Below, one piece after another: positions 24,500-33,371 of a stretch of DNA of 64,000 nucleotides. Source of the stretch: Kribbella antiqua (GTDB lineage: Bacteria; Actinomycetota; Actinomycetes; Propionibacteriales; Kribbellaceae); NCBI RefSeq assembly GCF_004345665.1, contig NZ_SLWR01000012.1, forward strand, positions 1 through 64,000, read 5' to 3'. The notes beneath the pieces are model-generated. The model was not told the origin of the DNA and searched no databases. It saw only the letters and a program-made list of their open reading frames with translations. Position 1 is the stretch's first letter. The number at the start of each line of letters is the position of its first letter. The position numbers and the translations under genes were made by a program.

Positions 24500-24502
24500 G
24501 GT
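24497..24502 (+). promoter_or_regulatory. -10 box of a leaderless mutT1 promoter
   Basis: TAGGGT overlaps the ppk1 stop codon region and lies 6 bp before the mutT1 ATG at 24509. Confidence 0.45.
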
Positions 24503-24508
24503 GAGTCT

Positions 24509-25387
24509 ATGAACAACCCGGCGACCGTCATCGCCGCGGGTGGTGTCGTCTGGCGTGAGCGCCGCGGCGCCCGGCAGGTGCTGCTGGTGCACCGGCCCCG
24601 GTACGACGACTGGTCCCTCCCGAAGGGCAAGCTGAATCCGCACGAGCATGTGCTGGTCGGTGCACGCCGGGAGATCGAGGAGGAGACCGGACACCAGGTC
24701 GTGCTCGGTCCCCCGCTCGGCGTGCAGCGGTACTCGGTCCGCAAGAACGGTGGGACCGCGCAGAAGCTCGTGCACTACTGGTCCGCCACTTCGGTCGACG
24801 GCAGCGACTTCCAGCCGAACGACGAGGTGGACGAGATCGCCTGGCTTCCGCTGGAGAAGGCCCGGACCAAGCTGAGCTACCCCCGGGACGTCGACATCCT
24901 GGACCAACTGGATCGTGTCCTACCAGTCGCCTCCACGCTGGTCCTGCTGCGTCACGCGGAGGCGGTGAAGCGGAAGGACTGGGACGGCAAGGACACCGCT
25001 CGTCCGCTCAGCACCACCGGTACGGCGGTTGCCGAACGACTGACGGGCGTATTCGCGGCTCTCGGCGCCAACAGGTTGATCAGTAGCGACGCAGAGCGCT
25101 GCGCGTCGACGATCACGCCGTACGCCGCTGCCATTGATCGGCGCGTCCACCTGTGGCCGCAGATCTCGGAGCGGGGCTATAACGCGGATCCCGAAGCTCT
25201 GGCCGGGCTGGGCGAGCGGGCGTGGCGGAAGGACAGGGTGACGGTAGTCTGCTCGCACCGGCCAGTGATGCCGGCCCTGTCCCGGGAACTCGGGCTGAAA
25301 GTCGGCAAGTTCTCCCCAGGCGCCTTCCTGGTCGCACATCGGCTGGGCAACGGCCGCCTGATCTTCGAGCGCTTCAGCGCTCCTTAA
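24509..25387 (+). CDS. mutT1: MutT1-type Nudix hydrolase fused to a histidine phosphatase
   Basis: 292 residues, two domains as in mycobacterial MutT1. The Nudix box (Gly40 to Gly61, with Glu46, Arg54-Glu55 and Glu58-Glu59) hydrolyses oxidised nucleotides such as 8-oxo-GTP and diadenosine polyphosphates. The C-terminal histidine phosphatase domain (from about 140) starts with LVLLRHAEAVKR, the RHG-type motif, and has the second His in VVCSHRPVMP. It cleans the nucleotide pool. The gene sits directly behind ppk1, a conserved neighbour relation in actinobacteria. Its 3' end overlaps the convergent broken lipoprotein gene by 14 bp. Confidence 0.92.
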   Translation: MNNPATVIAAGGVVWRERRGARQVLLVHRPRYDDWSLPKGKLNPHEHVLVGARREIEEETGHQVVLGPPLGVQRYSVRKNGGTAQKLVHYWSATSVDGSDFQPNDEVDEIAWLPLEKARTKLSYPRDVDILDQLDRVLPVASTLVLLRHAEAVKRKDWDGKDTARPLSTTGTAVAERLTGVFAALGANRLISSDAERCASTITPYAAAIDRRVHLWPQISERGYNADPEALAGLGERAWRKDRVTVVCSHRPVMPALSRELGLKVGKFSPGAFLVAHRLGNGRLIFERFSAP

Positions 25388-26305
25388 GGACCTCAGCTGC
25401 TTTCGCGGCCAGTGCCTCGATCTGCGGATTGAGACCGCTGAACTCCGCCACATGACGCTCGGCGATCTCCTTCTGCATGGCCGGTTCGGCCTTGTCGAGC
25501 GCAGCGAACAGCCCTGTCGTCCGCCCACACCGGACGAAGGCGACAGCGAAGGCCGCCTCGGCCTTGCTCGGCAGGTACGCACGAGCCGGTACGGCGGGTT
25601 GCACCTCGACCTCGGCGGGGAGGCCCTCAGGGCGCCGTACCTGAGCGGGCCGAGCAGCGACATGTGAGCCGGGCACGATCCCGAACTGGGAGAGATCGCC
25701 CGGGTGCTGAACTCCTCGCCATCGCGAAGCCGATATCCGTGCCCAGCCAGACACTCCGTCAAGTGCTTGCTGAAGGCAACCATGGCCATCTGGGTCTTCT
25801 TGGTGCGGTCCTGGACCAGCGCGTTGCCGAGGGCGGCGTACCGGTCCCGGAGCGAGCCGACATCACGCGGCGATCCGAGCGCCTCCCGGGCGGACTTCTC
25901 GCACTTCGCCGCCACCTCGAAGAAGGCCGGGTCCTTGCGGACGATCGCGGCCGGCTGGGACGGCAACGGCGTACCGAATCCGTGCCGGCGGGCTTCGGCC
26001 TCGGTGCGCGGGTTGATCGCCGGCTGCAGCAGCCCGGGCAGGACCGGGCCGGGATCGTTGCTGATGGCCCGTTCTTGCGGATAGCCGCCGTCGGCATCTC
26101 CGGCCCAGACGACGATCCCGTTTAACAGGCAGTCGTTGAACAGCTTCAGGTCGGCCTTCTCGATCACCGCGAGATCGGCGCGGCGGAACAGGTCGAACGG
26201 CTGCGCACCCGGCGGCAAAGCAGGCAGTTCGGCGGCCCGCGGCGCCGGCTGGGACGCACAGCCGGCCACCAGGACCACGCCGGCAAGAGCCATGGCTAAA
26301 CGCAT
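25374..26305 (-). pseudogene. Frameshifted lipoprotein gene
   Basis: The 5' part starts at the ATG 26303-26305 behind GGGGGAGAG and encodes a lipoprotein signal (LVAGC, Cys16), then about 185 residues to RLRDGEEFST. From about 25,700 the coherent protein continues in another frame (SQFGIVPGSHVAARPAQVRR ... AAEVLKER) to the TGA at 25374. One base gained or lost between about 25,690 and 25,715 would join them into a protein of about 310 residues. This is either a real inactivating mutation or a sequencing error. Uncharacterised family with conserved Cys residues (FNDCLLNG, KHLTECLAGHGY). Confidence 0.65.
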
Positions 26306-26368
26306 CTCTCCCCCTTTCAAGCAAGGGCGGGGACGGGCCGCCAGACCCGTCCCCGCTCAGGCAAAACG

Positions 26369-26767
26369 TCAGCAGCTACGCCGGGCGTGGCTGGCGTTCT
26401 CGTCGTTCAGGTCGTACGCGAAGTCCGACCACGTGGTCGACCGCGCCGGGAACTGCCAGCTGTCGTTCACCCAGTCGCCGGACTCGGTCACGCACACCGC
26501 GCTCACGGTGTCGCGGTTCTTGATCGAGCTGGCGTTGTGGTAGAACGGCGTACCGCTGGAGAAGTTGCCTTCGTTCGCGTGGTTCCCCGACCCGTAGTAG
26601 AAGTGCCGCTGACCGCCGCCGCCACCCGAGTGCTCGGCGAAGCAGATCTCTCCCGAGTTGCAGGACAGCAGACCGTCGCCGTTGTCGGCGCTGGCCATCG
26701 TGGCACCCGCGAACGCCCACGCGGCCGTCGCGGCCAGACCCCCGGCGATCTTCGTGATTGCGCGCAT
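26369..26767 (-). CDS. Secreted peptidase inhibitor family I36-like protein
   Basis: 132 residues from the ATG at 26765-26767 (GGGAG upstream). A signal peptide (RAITKIAGGLAATAAWAFAGATMASA) is followed by a small beta-gamma-crystallin-like domain with paired Cys (LLSCNSGEICFAE, SAVCVTESGDW and the C-terminal Cys), typical of the I36 family whose Streptomyces member SMI inhibits metalloproteinases. Inhibition is not shown by sequence. The regulator gene immediately upstream may control it. Confidence 0.8.
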   Translation of the reverse strand: MRAITKIAGGLAATAAWAFAGATMASADNGDGLLSCNSGEICFAEHSGGGGGQRHFYYGSGNHANEGNFSSGTPFYHNASSIKNRDTVSAVCVTESGDWVNDSWQFPARSTTWSDFAYDLNDENASHARRSC

Positions 26768-26823
26768 GATTTCCCACTCCCTGGTTTTCGGTTCACGGAC
26801 CGCCTTCGCGACCTCAGAAAGAG

Positions 26824-27516
26824 TCAATCGCTTGTGTCACAAGGGATCCCGTGTCGTTCCGACAACCCGTACCTGTCCATCCGGACAGGGATCGACAGCA
26901 AACCTGACCGAATGGCCAGCTTGACGACATGCGCCCGGTTCCGCGCCTGCAGCTTCGACAGCAGGTTGGACACGTGGTACTTCACCACCCGTTCACTGCG
27001 CTGCAGCCGGGAGGCGATCTCCCGATCGGTGTGGCCGTCGGCAACGAGTTTCAGTACGGCGTGCTCGCTCGGCGTCACGCTCTCACCCCGCACCTCCCGC
27101 GGCGGCTCATAGACCGTCACAACCCGCAGGATGCTTGCGCCCAGCGTCGGACTGATCCAGCCGCCAGGCGCCCGGCCGGCAGCGATCGCCACCAGCGCGG
27201 CACCAAGGTCCTCCGCGGTCGACACGATCCCGTCGCCTCCGATCGTCACGTACTCGCGCAGCTGCGCCACAGGCGGCACCTCACCTGTGACAACCGCCAC
27301 TACCCGGACATCCGGCCCCCTCCTGGCCCGGAGCACGTTGGCGATCCCACCTGCGATCCCCGTGTCCACCAGTACGACGTCCAGCGGATCACGCCGGATC
27401 GCCAGCGCCGCCTCGGCGACGGTGCCCACCGTGCCGGCGACTTCGACCTGCTCCTCCAGCAGCGTCCGGACCCCCGCCCGGACCACCTGGTTCGGTGCCA
27501 CGATCAGCACCTTCAC
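26824..27516 (-). CDS. Orphan NarL/LuxR-type response regulator with degenerate receiver
   Basis: 230 residues from GTG 27516 (GGGGA upstream); GTGs at 27531-27537 are alternatives. The receiver begins KVLIVAPNQVVRAG, so the usual acidic pair is replaced, although an Asp persists in VVLVDTGI and the switch Lys is not obvious. The C-terminal LuxR helix-turn-helix is intact (SVTPSEHAVLKLVADGHTD ... SRLQRSERVVKYHVSNLLSKL). No kinase is adjacent, so it is probably phosphorylation-independent. Neighbour to the I36 gene on the same strand. Confidence 0.8.
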   Translation of the reverse strand: MKVLIVAPNQVVRAGVRTLLEEQVEVAGTVGTVAEAALAIRRDPLDVVLVDTGIAGGIANVLRARRGPDVRVVAVVTGEVPPVAQLREYVTIGGDGIVSTAEDLGAALVAIAAGRAPGGWISPTLGASILRVVTVYEPPREVRGESVTPSEHAVLKLVADGHTDREIASRLQRSERVVKYHVSNLLSKLQARNRAHVVKLAIRSGLLSIPVRMDRYGLSERHGIPCDTSD

Positions 27517-27813
27517 CGTTTCCGTCCCCACCACCACGGTCCCCGACCTATCGGCATTACGGGCCCCCAGGCTCTCGCCGTTTCACCCGGCGACCTGTCA
27601 CCGCCGGAACCTGATCGATGACACAACGTCACCAACCACAACAGCTTGCGACGACGCCCGGCCGGGCGCAAACCTTTCGACCCTGCCCGACGCTCGGGTC
27701 GATGACGATCCAGGCACAGCCGCCGGGGCGTCCGGGTGAGCCTGGCCGGGCCGGGTATGTTCCTACCGAGGAACCTGGCGCCCTACCGGGTGCCGGCCAG
27801 CAGGAGGCGCACC

Positions 27814-28287
27814 ATGACGATGATGCGAGAACTGACCCTGATCGGGATCCGGATGGAATCGCCCAACCGGGCCCCGGTGATGATGCTGCGCGAGACCGAG
27901 GGCTACCGCTATCTACCGATCTCGATCGGCTCGGTCGAGGCGACCGCGATCGCGTACGAGGAGCAGGGGCTACGGCCGTCGCGGCCGCTCACCCACGATC
28001 TGATGCGCGACCTGATCCAGGCGTTCGGCGTACAGATAGAAGCAGTGGAGATCGTCGAGCTGCGTGACGCCGTGTTCTACGCCGAGCTCGTGCTGGCCAA
28101 CGGTGCCCGCGTCTCCGCCCGGCCGAGCGACTCGGTCGCGCTGGCGGTCAGACTCGGTACGCCGATCCGCTGCACCGAACAGGTTCTGCGCGAAGCCGGC
28201 GTGGCGACGCCGGAGGAAGAACAGGCCGAGCTGGAGCGCTTCCGCCGGTTTCTCGACGGCGTGGCGCCGGAGGATTTCTCCAGCTGA
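27814..28287 (+). CDS. Bifunctional nuclease (BFN, DUF151) domain protein
   Basis: 157 residues from the ATG at 27814 (AGGAGG upstream). The DUF151 fold is clear: LTLIGIRMESPNRAPVMML, YLPISIGSVEATAIA, RPLTHDLMRDLIQAFG and SARPSDSVALAVRLGTPI. Plant relatives have RNase and DNase activity; the bacterial role is unknown. In many actinobacteria the gene sits beside MerR regulators, which are absent here. The 297-bp divergent region to the LuxR gene holds promoters only as far as I can see. Confidence 0.88.
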   Translation: MTMMRELTLIGIRMESPNRAPVMMLRETEGYRYLPISIGSVEATAIAYEEQGLRPSRPLTHDLMRDLIQAFGVQIEAVEIVELRDAVFYAELVLANGARVSARPSDSVALAVRLGTPIRCTEQVLREAGVATPEEEQAELERFRRFLDGVAPEDFSS

Positions 28288-28442
28288 CCCCGCGAGGCGG
28301 CAAGCTGACTGTTCGGTGAACGAGTTCGATATCGGACCGTGACCCAGCAGCCGTTTGGGTCGACGCAGAGTCACGGCTCCTAACTCAGTTCACCTAATGG
28401 CCGCCTGTCGGCACGCCAAGCGTCGTCCAGGCTATCGAAATC

Positions 28443-28460
28443 GTTCACCGCTCGTTCACC
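28443..28460 (+). promoter_or_regulatory. PHO box upstream of pstS
   Basis: GTTCACC at 28443-28449 and again at 28454-28460 form two 11-bp direct repeat units, the PhoP-binding pattern known in Streptomyces. A further GTTCACC is at 28388-28394 and an inverted copy at 28315-28321. The -10-like TACCGT at 28492-28497 lies downstream. Phosphate-starvation induction of pst by PhoR-PhoP is inferred. Confidence 0.75.
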
Positions 28461-28542
28461 GGCGACGGACCGGTCGGTCACCTGCTCTCCCTACCGTCTG
28501 TGGAAGTTCAGAAGTCTGATTCCCGCAGAAGGGCAACACCTC

Positions 28543-29676
28543 GTGTCCGTCAATCGCCTGCTCCGCGTCGGCACCGTCGCCGTGGCATCCCTCGGCGTCC
28601 TCGCTCTGAGCGCCTGTGGCAGTGACCCGGAGCCGTCCGGTTCCTCGAGCGCCTCCAGCTCGTCCTCCGAAGGCAGCACCGACTGCCCCCAGGGCACCCT
28701 GAACGCCGAAGGCTCCACGGCGCAGAAGAACGCCATCGAGGAAGTCATCAGCAAGTACAACGAGAAGTGCGCCGACGTCACGGTGAACTACAACCCGACC
28801 GGTTCCGGTGCGGGTATCAAGCAGTTCATCGCGAGCCAGGTCGACTTCGCCGGTTCGGACTCCGCCCTGAAGTCCGTGGGGAAGGACGGCGGCGAGCCCG
28901 AGACCGTGCAGGCGCAGAAGCGCTGTGCCGGCAACGCGGCGCTGAACCTGCCGATGGTGATCGGCCCGATCACCATCGCCTACAACGTCGACGGCCTGGA
29001 CAAGCTGGTCCTCGACGGCCCGACCGCCGCCAAGATCTTCCAGGGCACCATCAAGACCTGGAACGACCCGGCGATCGCCAAGCTGAACTCGGGCGCCAAG
29101 CTCCCGTCGGCCCCGATCTCGGTGTTCTTCCGGTCCGACGAGTCCGGCACCACCGAGAACTTCACCAAGTACCTGGCCGCCGCCGGCGGCGGCGCCTGGA
29201 CCGGTGAGCCGGCCAAGAAGTGGACCGGCACCGGCGCCGGCAAGGAGAAGTCCGCGGGTGTCGCCGAGGGCGTCAAGAGCACCAAGAACTCGATCACCTA
29301 CGTCGAGTGGTCGTACGCCGTCGACAACAAGCTGGGCATCGCGCAGATCGACAACGGCTCGGGCACCCCGGTCGAGCTGTCCGCCGAGTCCGCCGGTAAG
29401 GCGCTGGCCGCGGCGAAGCCGGCCGGCACCGGTAGCGACCTGGCGCTGAAGCTGGACTACGCGACCAATGATGCGGGCGCGTACCCGATCATCCTGGTCA
29501 CCTACGAGGTCGTCTGCAGCAAGGGCCTGGCGGCCGAGAAGACCGCGCTGGTGAAAAGCTTCCTGAGCTACTTCGCCAGCAAGGACGGCCAGTCCGTGCT
29601 GACCGACCTGAACTACGCGCCGCTGCCGGAGGACACCCGGACCAAGGTCGACGCGGCGATCCAGTCGATCAGCTGA
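28543..29676 (+). CDS. pstS: Phosphate ABC transporter substrate-binding lipoprotein
   Basis: 377 residues. Lipobox LALSAC with Cys25, then a Ser-rich linker, then the phosphate-binding protein fold. The binding-site motifs LNAEGSTAQKNA, DFAGSDSAL and FFRSDESGTTENF supply the Ser/Thr/Asp ligands of phosphate. Anchored on the outer membrane face, it delivers phosphate to PstCA. GTG start with AAGGG upstream. A strong hairpin follows before pstC, which should make pstS mRNA more abundant than the rest. Confidence 0.96.
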   Translation: MSVNRLLRVGTVAVASLGVLALSACGSDPEPSGSSSASSSSSEGSTDCPQGTLNAEGSTAQKNAIEEVISKYNEKCADVTVNYNPTGSGAGIKQFIASQVDFAGSDSALKSVGKDGGEPETVQAQKRCAGNAALNLPMVIGPITIAYNVDGLDKLVLDGPTAAKIFQGTIKTWNDPAIAKLNSGAKLPSAPISVFFRSDESGTTENFTKYLAAAGGGAWTGEPAKKWTGTGAGKEKSAGVAEGVKSTKNSITYVEWSYAVDNKLGIAQIDNGSGTPVELSAESAGKALAAAKPAGTGSDLALKLDYATNDAGAYPIILVTYEVVCSKGLAAEKTALVKSFLSYFASKDGQSVLTDLNYAPLPEDTRTKVDAAIQSIS

Positions 29677-29701
29677 TCGACGAGAAACAGCAGTGATGAG
29701 C

Positions 29702-29740
29702 GAGCCCCGGCCGGTCCGAGTCATCGGACGGCCGGGGCTC
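29702..29740 (+). terminator. Partial terminator between pstS and pstC
   Basis: A hairpin of about 17 bp with one bulged base (29703-29720 with 29724-29740). It probably gives premature stops and high pstS expression relative to pstCAB. Confidence 0.65.
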
Positions 29741-29799
29741 GGCCTCGTCAGACCTGAAGCAGATCGAAGCCCACCACTGAGGCGCTTGGAGCACCATCG

Positions 29800-30966
29800 A
29801 TGAGTAGTCCAGACGGCACGGCACCGCCCGACCGGCCGGCCGGCGAAGAGAACGCCGCCGAGGAACTGGTGGTCGGCGAACCGGCCGGGCCCACCCCGCA
29901 CTTCGAGGGGCTGGCCGAGAAGCACGCGGAGACGACCGCCCACCCGGCGGCGAAGGAGACCGGACCGAAGCTCGAGCTCGGCCCGGTCGGTCACCTCGGC
30001 GACCGGTTGTTCGCCGGTCTGGCCCGCGGCTCCGGCGGCCTGGTGGTCGCGATCGTCGCGTTCGTCGGCATCTTCCTGCTGGCGCTGGCGATTCCGGCGC
30101 TGGCCAAGGACGAGAGCAGCTTCCTGTTCTCCCGGATCTGGGAGCCCGGCGGCGACACGCCCAGGTTCGGTATCGCCGCGCTCTTCTACACCACCGTGAT
30201 CAGCTCGATCATCGCGATGCTGATCGCGGTCCCGATCGCCGTCGGCGTAGCCCTGTTCATCACGTACTACGCCCCCAAGCGGCTGGCCGCGCCGGTCGCG
30301 CACGCGGTCGACCTGCTCGCCGCGGTGCCGTCGATCATCTACGGCCTGTGGGGCATCCTCTTCTTCGCGCCGATCCTGCGCCCGGTGATCGACGGGATCG
30401 CCGCCGCGCTCGGCTGGATCCCGGTGTTCGAGAAGCCGGCCGGGGCCGACGTCGGCGTGGTCTTCACCGCGTCCGTCGTACTGGCGATCATGATCCTGCC
30501 GGTGGTCACCGCGATCAGCCGGGAGATCTTCCAGCAGACCCCGATCACCCACCGCGAAGGCGCTCTCGCCCTCGGCGCTACGCGCTGGGAGATGATCCGG
30601 ATGGCCGTGCTGCCGTACGGGCGGTCCGGTGTGGTGAGCGCCTCGATGCTCGGCCTGGGCCGTGCGCTCGGCGAGACCGTCGCGGTGCTGATCATCCTGT
30701 CCGTGCCGAACGGCAACGACCCGTGGAACCCGTCGATCTTCGCCGGTGGTGAGACGTTCGCGTCGAAGATCGCCAACAACGCCGCCGAGTTCGACTCACC
30801 GGAGAAGACCGGCGCCTACATTGCCGCGGGCCTGGTGCTGTTCGTCGTGACCTTCCTGGTCAACTCCGCGGCCCGGATCATCGTCGCCCGCAGCGCACCG
30901 GGTGCGAAGCGGCCGCGCCGCAACCGCCGCGCCGGCGCAACTCAGACCGAAGGAGCCAGCGCATGA
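29800..30966 (+). CDS. pstC: Phosphate ABC transporter permease PstC
   Basis: 388 residues with six membrane spans and the permease EAA loop (EGALALGATRWEMIRMAVLP). An N-terminal cytosolic extension of about 70 residues, rich in Pro, Glu and Ala, precedes the first span and is longer than in E. coli. Forms the channel with PstA. GGAG precedes the ATG. Coupled to pstA by an ATGA overlap. Confidence 0.95.
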   Translation: MSSPDGTAPPDRPAGEENAAEELVVGEPAGPTPHFEGLAEKHAETTAHPAAKETGPKLELGPVGHLGDRLFAGLARGSGGLVVAIVAFVGIFLLALAIPALAKDESSFLFSRIWEPGGDTPRFGIAALFYTTVISSIIAMLIAVPIAVGVALFITYYAPKRLAAPVAHAVDLLAAVPSIIYGLWGILFFAPILRPVIDGIAAALGWIPVFEKPAGADVGVVFTASVVLAIMILPVVTAISREIFQQTPITHREGALALGATRWEMIRMAVLPYGRSGVVSASMLGLGRALGETVAVLIILSVPNGNDPWNPSIFAGGETFASKIANNAAEFDSPEKTGAYIAAGLVLFVVTFLVNSAARIIVARSAPGAKRPRRNRRAGATQTEGASA

Positions 30967-31883
30967 GCACGCTTGCTGCTAACAAGCCGGCGTACGACGG
31001 GCAGACGCTGGACCTGACGGGGAAGTCGGGGCTGCGTGCCTTCAAGGACACCCTGGCCACTGTGCTGATCGTGCTGGCCTTCGTGGTCGCGCTGATCCCG
31101 CTGCTGTGGATCCTGTGGACCGTCGTCAGCAAGGGCTACCACCTGCTGCTGAGCGCTGACTGGTGGAACCAGTCGCAGCGCGGCGTCACCGTACGGCGCG
31201 AGGGCGGCGGCGCGTACCACGCGATCATGGGCACCCTGATCATGTCGCTGATCACGGCCGTCATCGCGGTCCCGATCGCCGTACTGGGCGCGGTCTACCT
31301 GGTCGAGTACGGCAAGGGCACCAAGGCCGCCCGGGTGGTCAGTTTCATGATCGACATCCTCACCGGTGTGCCGTCGATCGTCGCCGCACTGTTCATCTAC
31401 GCGGTCTGGATCACGATGTTCGGCTTCAACCGGGTCGGGTTCGCCGTCTCCCTGTCGCTGGTGCTGCTGATGCTGCCCGTCGTACTGCGATCGACCGAAG
31501 AGATGCTGAAGCTGGTGCCGGACGAGTTGCGGGAGGCGTCGTACGCGCTCGGGGTGCCGAAGTGGAAGACGATCCTGAAGGTGGTCGTGCCGACCGCGTT
31601 CGGCGGAATCATCACCGGAGTGATGCTCGGCCTGGCGCGGGTGATGGGCGAGACCGCGCCGCTGCTGATCCTGGTCGGCTACTCCAAGAACATCAACCTG
31701 AACCCGTTCGACGGGTTCATGGGCGCGCTGCCGACGATGATCAACCAGGACCGGACCGAGCTGGCGCTGCAGCCGGCCGCGGACCGGGTCTGGGCGGCCG
31801 CGCTGACGCTGATCCTGCTTGTCCTGTCACTCAACCTGCTGGCCCGGCTGATCGCCCGGTTCAGCACCATCAAGTCGAAATAG
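30963..31883 (+). CDS. pstA: Phosphate ABC transporter permease PstA
   Basis: 306 residues, six membrane spans, EAA loop REASYALGVPKWKTILKVVVP. Partner of PstC. The ATG overlaps the pstC stop, and pstB starts 20 bp downstream. Confidence 0.95.
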   Translation: MSTLAANKPAYDGQTLDLTGKSGLRAFKDTLATVLIVLAFVVALIPLLWILWTVVSKGYHLLLSADWWNQSQRGVTVRREGGGAYHAIMGTLIMSLITAVIAVPIAVLGAVYLVEYGKGTKAARVVSFMIDILTGVPSIVAALFIYAVWITMFGFNRVGFAVSLSLVLLMLPVVLRSTEEMLKLVPDELREASYALGVPKWKTILKVVVPTAFGGIITGVMLGLARVMGETAPLLILVGYSKNINLNPFDGFMGALPTMINQDRTELALQPAADRVWAAALTLILLVLSLNLLARLIARFSTIKSK

Positions 31884-31903
31884 TCGAGAGGTACTGAACC
31901 GAT

Positions 31904-32680
31904 ATGGCGAAGCGCATCGAGGTCAGCGGCCTCAACGTCTACTACGGCGACTTCAAGGCCGTCGAGGACGTGTCGATGACGATCGAGCCCCGCTCGGTCA
32001 CCGCGTTCATCGGCCCGTCCGGCTGCGGCAAGTCCACCTACCTGCGGACCCTGAACCGGATGCACGAGGTGATCCCCGGCGCCCGGGTCGAGGGCAAGGT
32101 CGTGCTCGACGACCAGGACCTGTACGCGCCGGGCATCGACCCGGTGGCGGTCCGCCGGGTGGTCGGCATGGTGTTCCAGCGGCCGAACCCGTTCCCGACC
32201 ATGTCGATCTTCGACAACGTCGCGTCCGGGCTGAAGCTGAACGGCGTCAAGGACAAGAAGAAGCTCACCGAGGTGGTCGAGCAGTCGCTCAAGGGCGCGA
32301 ACCTGTGGAACGAGGTCAAGGACCGGCTGGACAAGCCGGGCGCGGGCCTGTCCGGCGGTCAGCAGCAGCGGCTGTGCATCGCGCGGGCGATCGCGGTCGA
32401 GCCCGAGGTGATCCTGATGGACGAACCCTGCTCGGCGCTGGACCCGATCTCCACGCTGGCGATCGAGGACCTGATCGAGAAGCTGAAGGACAAGTTCACC
32501 GTCGTCATCGTGACGCACAACATGCAGCAGGCGGCGCGCGTCTCGGACCAGACCGCGTTCTTCAACCTGGCCGCGACCGGCAAGCCGGGCCGGCTGATCG
32601 AGATGGGCCCGACCAAGCAGATCTTCTCCAACCCGGGCGAGAAGGCGACCGAGGACTACATCACCGGCCGCTTCGGCTGA
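31904..32680 (+). CDS. pstB: Phosphate ABC transporter ATPase PstB
   Basis: 258 residues with Walker A GPSGCGKST, signature LSGGQQQRL, Walker B VILMDEPCSALDP and the switch His in VIVTHNMQQAARVSD. Powers phosphate uptake through PstCA. Last gene of the operon; no phoU follows, although a DUF47 PhoU-like gene lies 11 kb away. A terminator follows directly. Confidence 0.96.
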   Translation: MAKRIEVSGLNVYYGDFKAVEDVSMTIEPRSVTAFIGPSGCGKSTYLRTLNRMHEVIPGARVEGKVVLDDQDLYAPGIDPVAVRRVVGMVFQRPNPFPTMSIFDNVASGLKLNGVKDKKKLTEVVEQSLKGANLWNEVKDRLDKPGAGLSGGQQQRLCIARAIAVEPEVILMDEPCSALDPISTLAIEDLIEKLKDKFTVVIVTHNMQQAARVSDQTAFFNLAATGKPGRLIEMGPTKQIFSNPGEKATEDYITGRFG

Positions 32681-32697
32681 TCCGCTGTTCTCAACAA

Positions 32698-32735
32698 GCC
32701 GGCCGCCGCTAGCTCATGCTTGCGGCGGCCGGTTT
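32698..32735 (+). terminator. Terminator of the pst operon
   Basis: A perfect 11-bp GC stem (32699-32709 with 32722-32732) followed by a short T-run. It may also serve the convergent gene that stops at 32741. Confidence 0.75.
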
Positions 32736-32740
32736 GCTGT

Positions 32741-33280
32741 TCATACGCAGAGAGTACGGGCGAAGTTGACCCGGGCCAGCGTGTCGGCGACGTCGCGGGG
32801 CGAGGTCACCCCGACGTGGGTGTTGTGGGTGCGGTTGCCGTTCTGCACCGTGACCTGAACGAAGCCGGTCGTCTTGCGCTCCTTGCAGAGCAGGAACAGC
32901 AGGCCGAGCAGGCAGGCCAGAGCGAAGATGATGGCCATCACGATCGCCCAGCCAGGGATCTTCTCCTCGGTCCGGGACATGTCCATCGCGGACCAGTTCG
33001 TGCCCTGGGTCGGCATCACGCCGGCCGGCGTGACGATCCGGTGCTGCTCGACGGAGATGTCGCCGACGGTCACCAGCACAGGCCCAGCCGGCAACGCCTG
33101 CAGAGGTAGCGATTGCGGCGGCTGGTGCGGCCCGCCGACCGGCGGCTGGTACGGGCCGGGCGGTGGCGAGTACTGCGGCTGCGGCTGCGGCTGCTCGTAG
33201 TGAGCGGGGAGGTTCGGGGTCTGCTCCGGCAGGCCATCCGGCTGCGGGGTCACGGGCGGTTGAGTCACGGGCCCAACCAT
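32741..33280 (-). CDS. Pro/Gln-rich membrane protein, function unknown
   Basis: 179 residues from the ATG at 33278-33280. A disordered N-terminus with PQ and PPxG repeats (QPQPQPQYSPPPGPYQPP) runs to about residue 65. A small beta region follows (VLVTVGDISVEQHRIVTPAG, about 68-90), then one membrane span (about 113-131) and a short C-terminal domain ending TLARVNFARTLCV. No family recognised. Convergent with pstB. Confidence 0.6.
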   Translation of the reverse strand: MVGPVTQPPVTPQPDGLPEQTPNLPAHYEQPQPQPQYSPPPGPYQPPVGGPHQPPQSLPLQALPAGPVLVTVGDISVEQHRIVTPAGVMPTQGTNWSAMDMSRTEEKIPGWAIVMAIIFALACLLGLLFLLCKERKTTGFVQVTVQNGNRTHNTHVGVTSPRDVADTLARVNFARTLCV

Positions 33281-33371
33281 AAGTGGTCCAGGGATCCGGC
33301 GCGGACGCGTGACCAGTACCTGTGGAAAAGATAGCCTGCGAGGATCCTCGATGTGCTCAGAAGGGACTGCG

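Noticed and set aside
28456..30552. 698-codon minus-strand frame opposite pstS and pstC
   Set aside because: Shadow frame with Arg/Gly/Asp bias; pst genes are certain.
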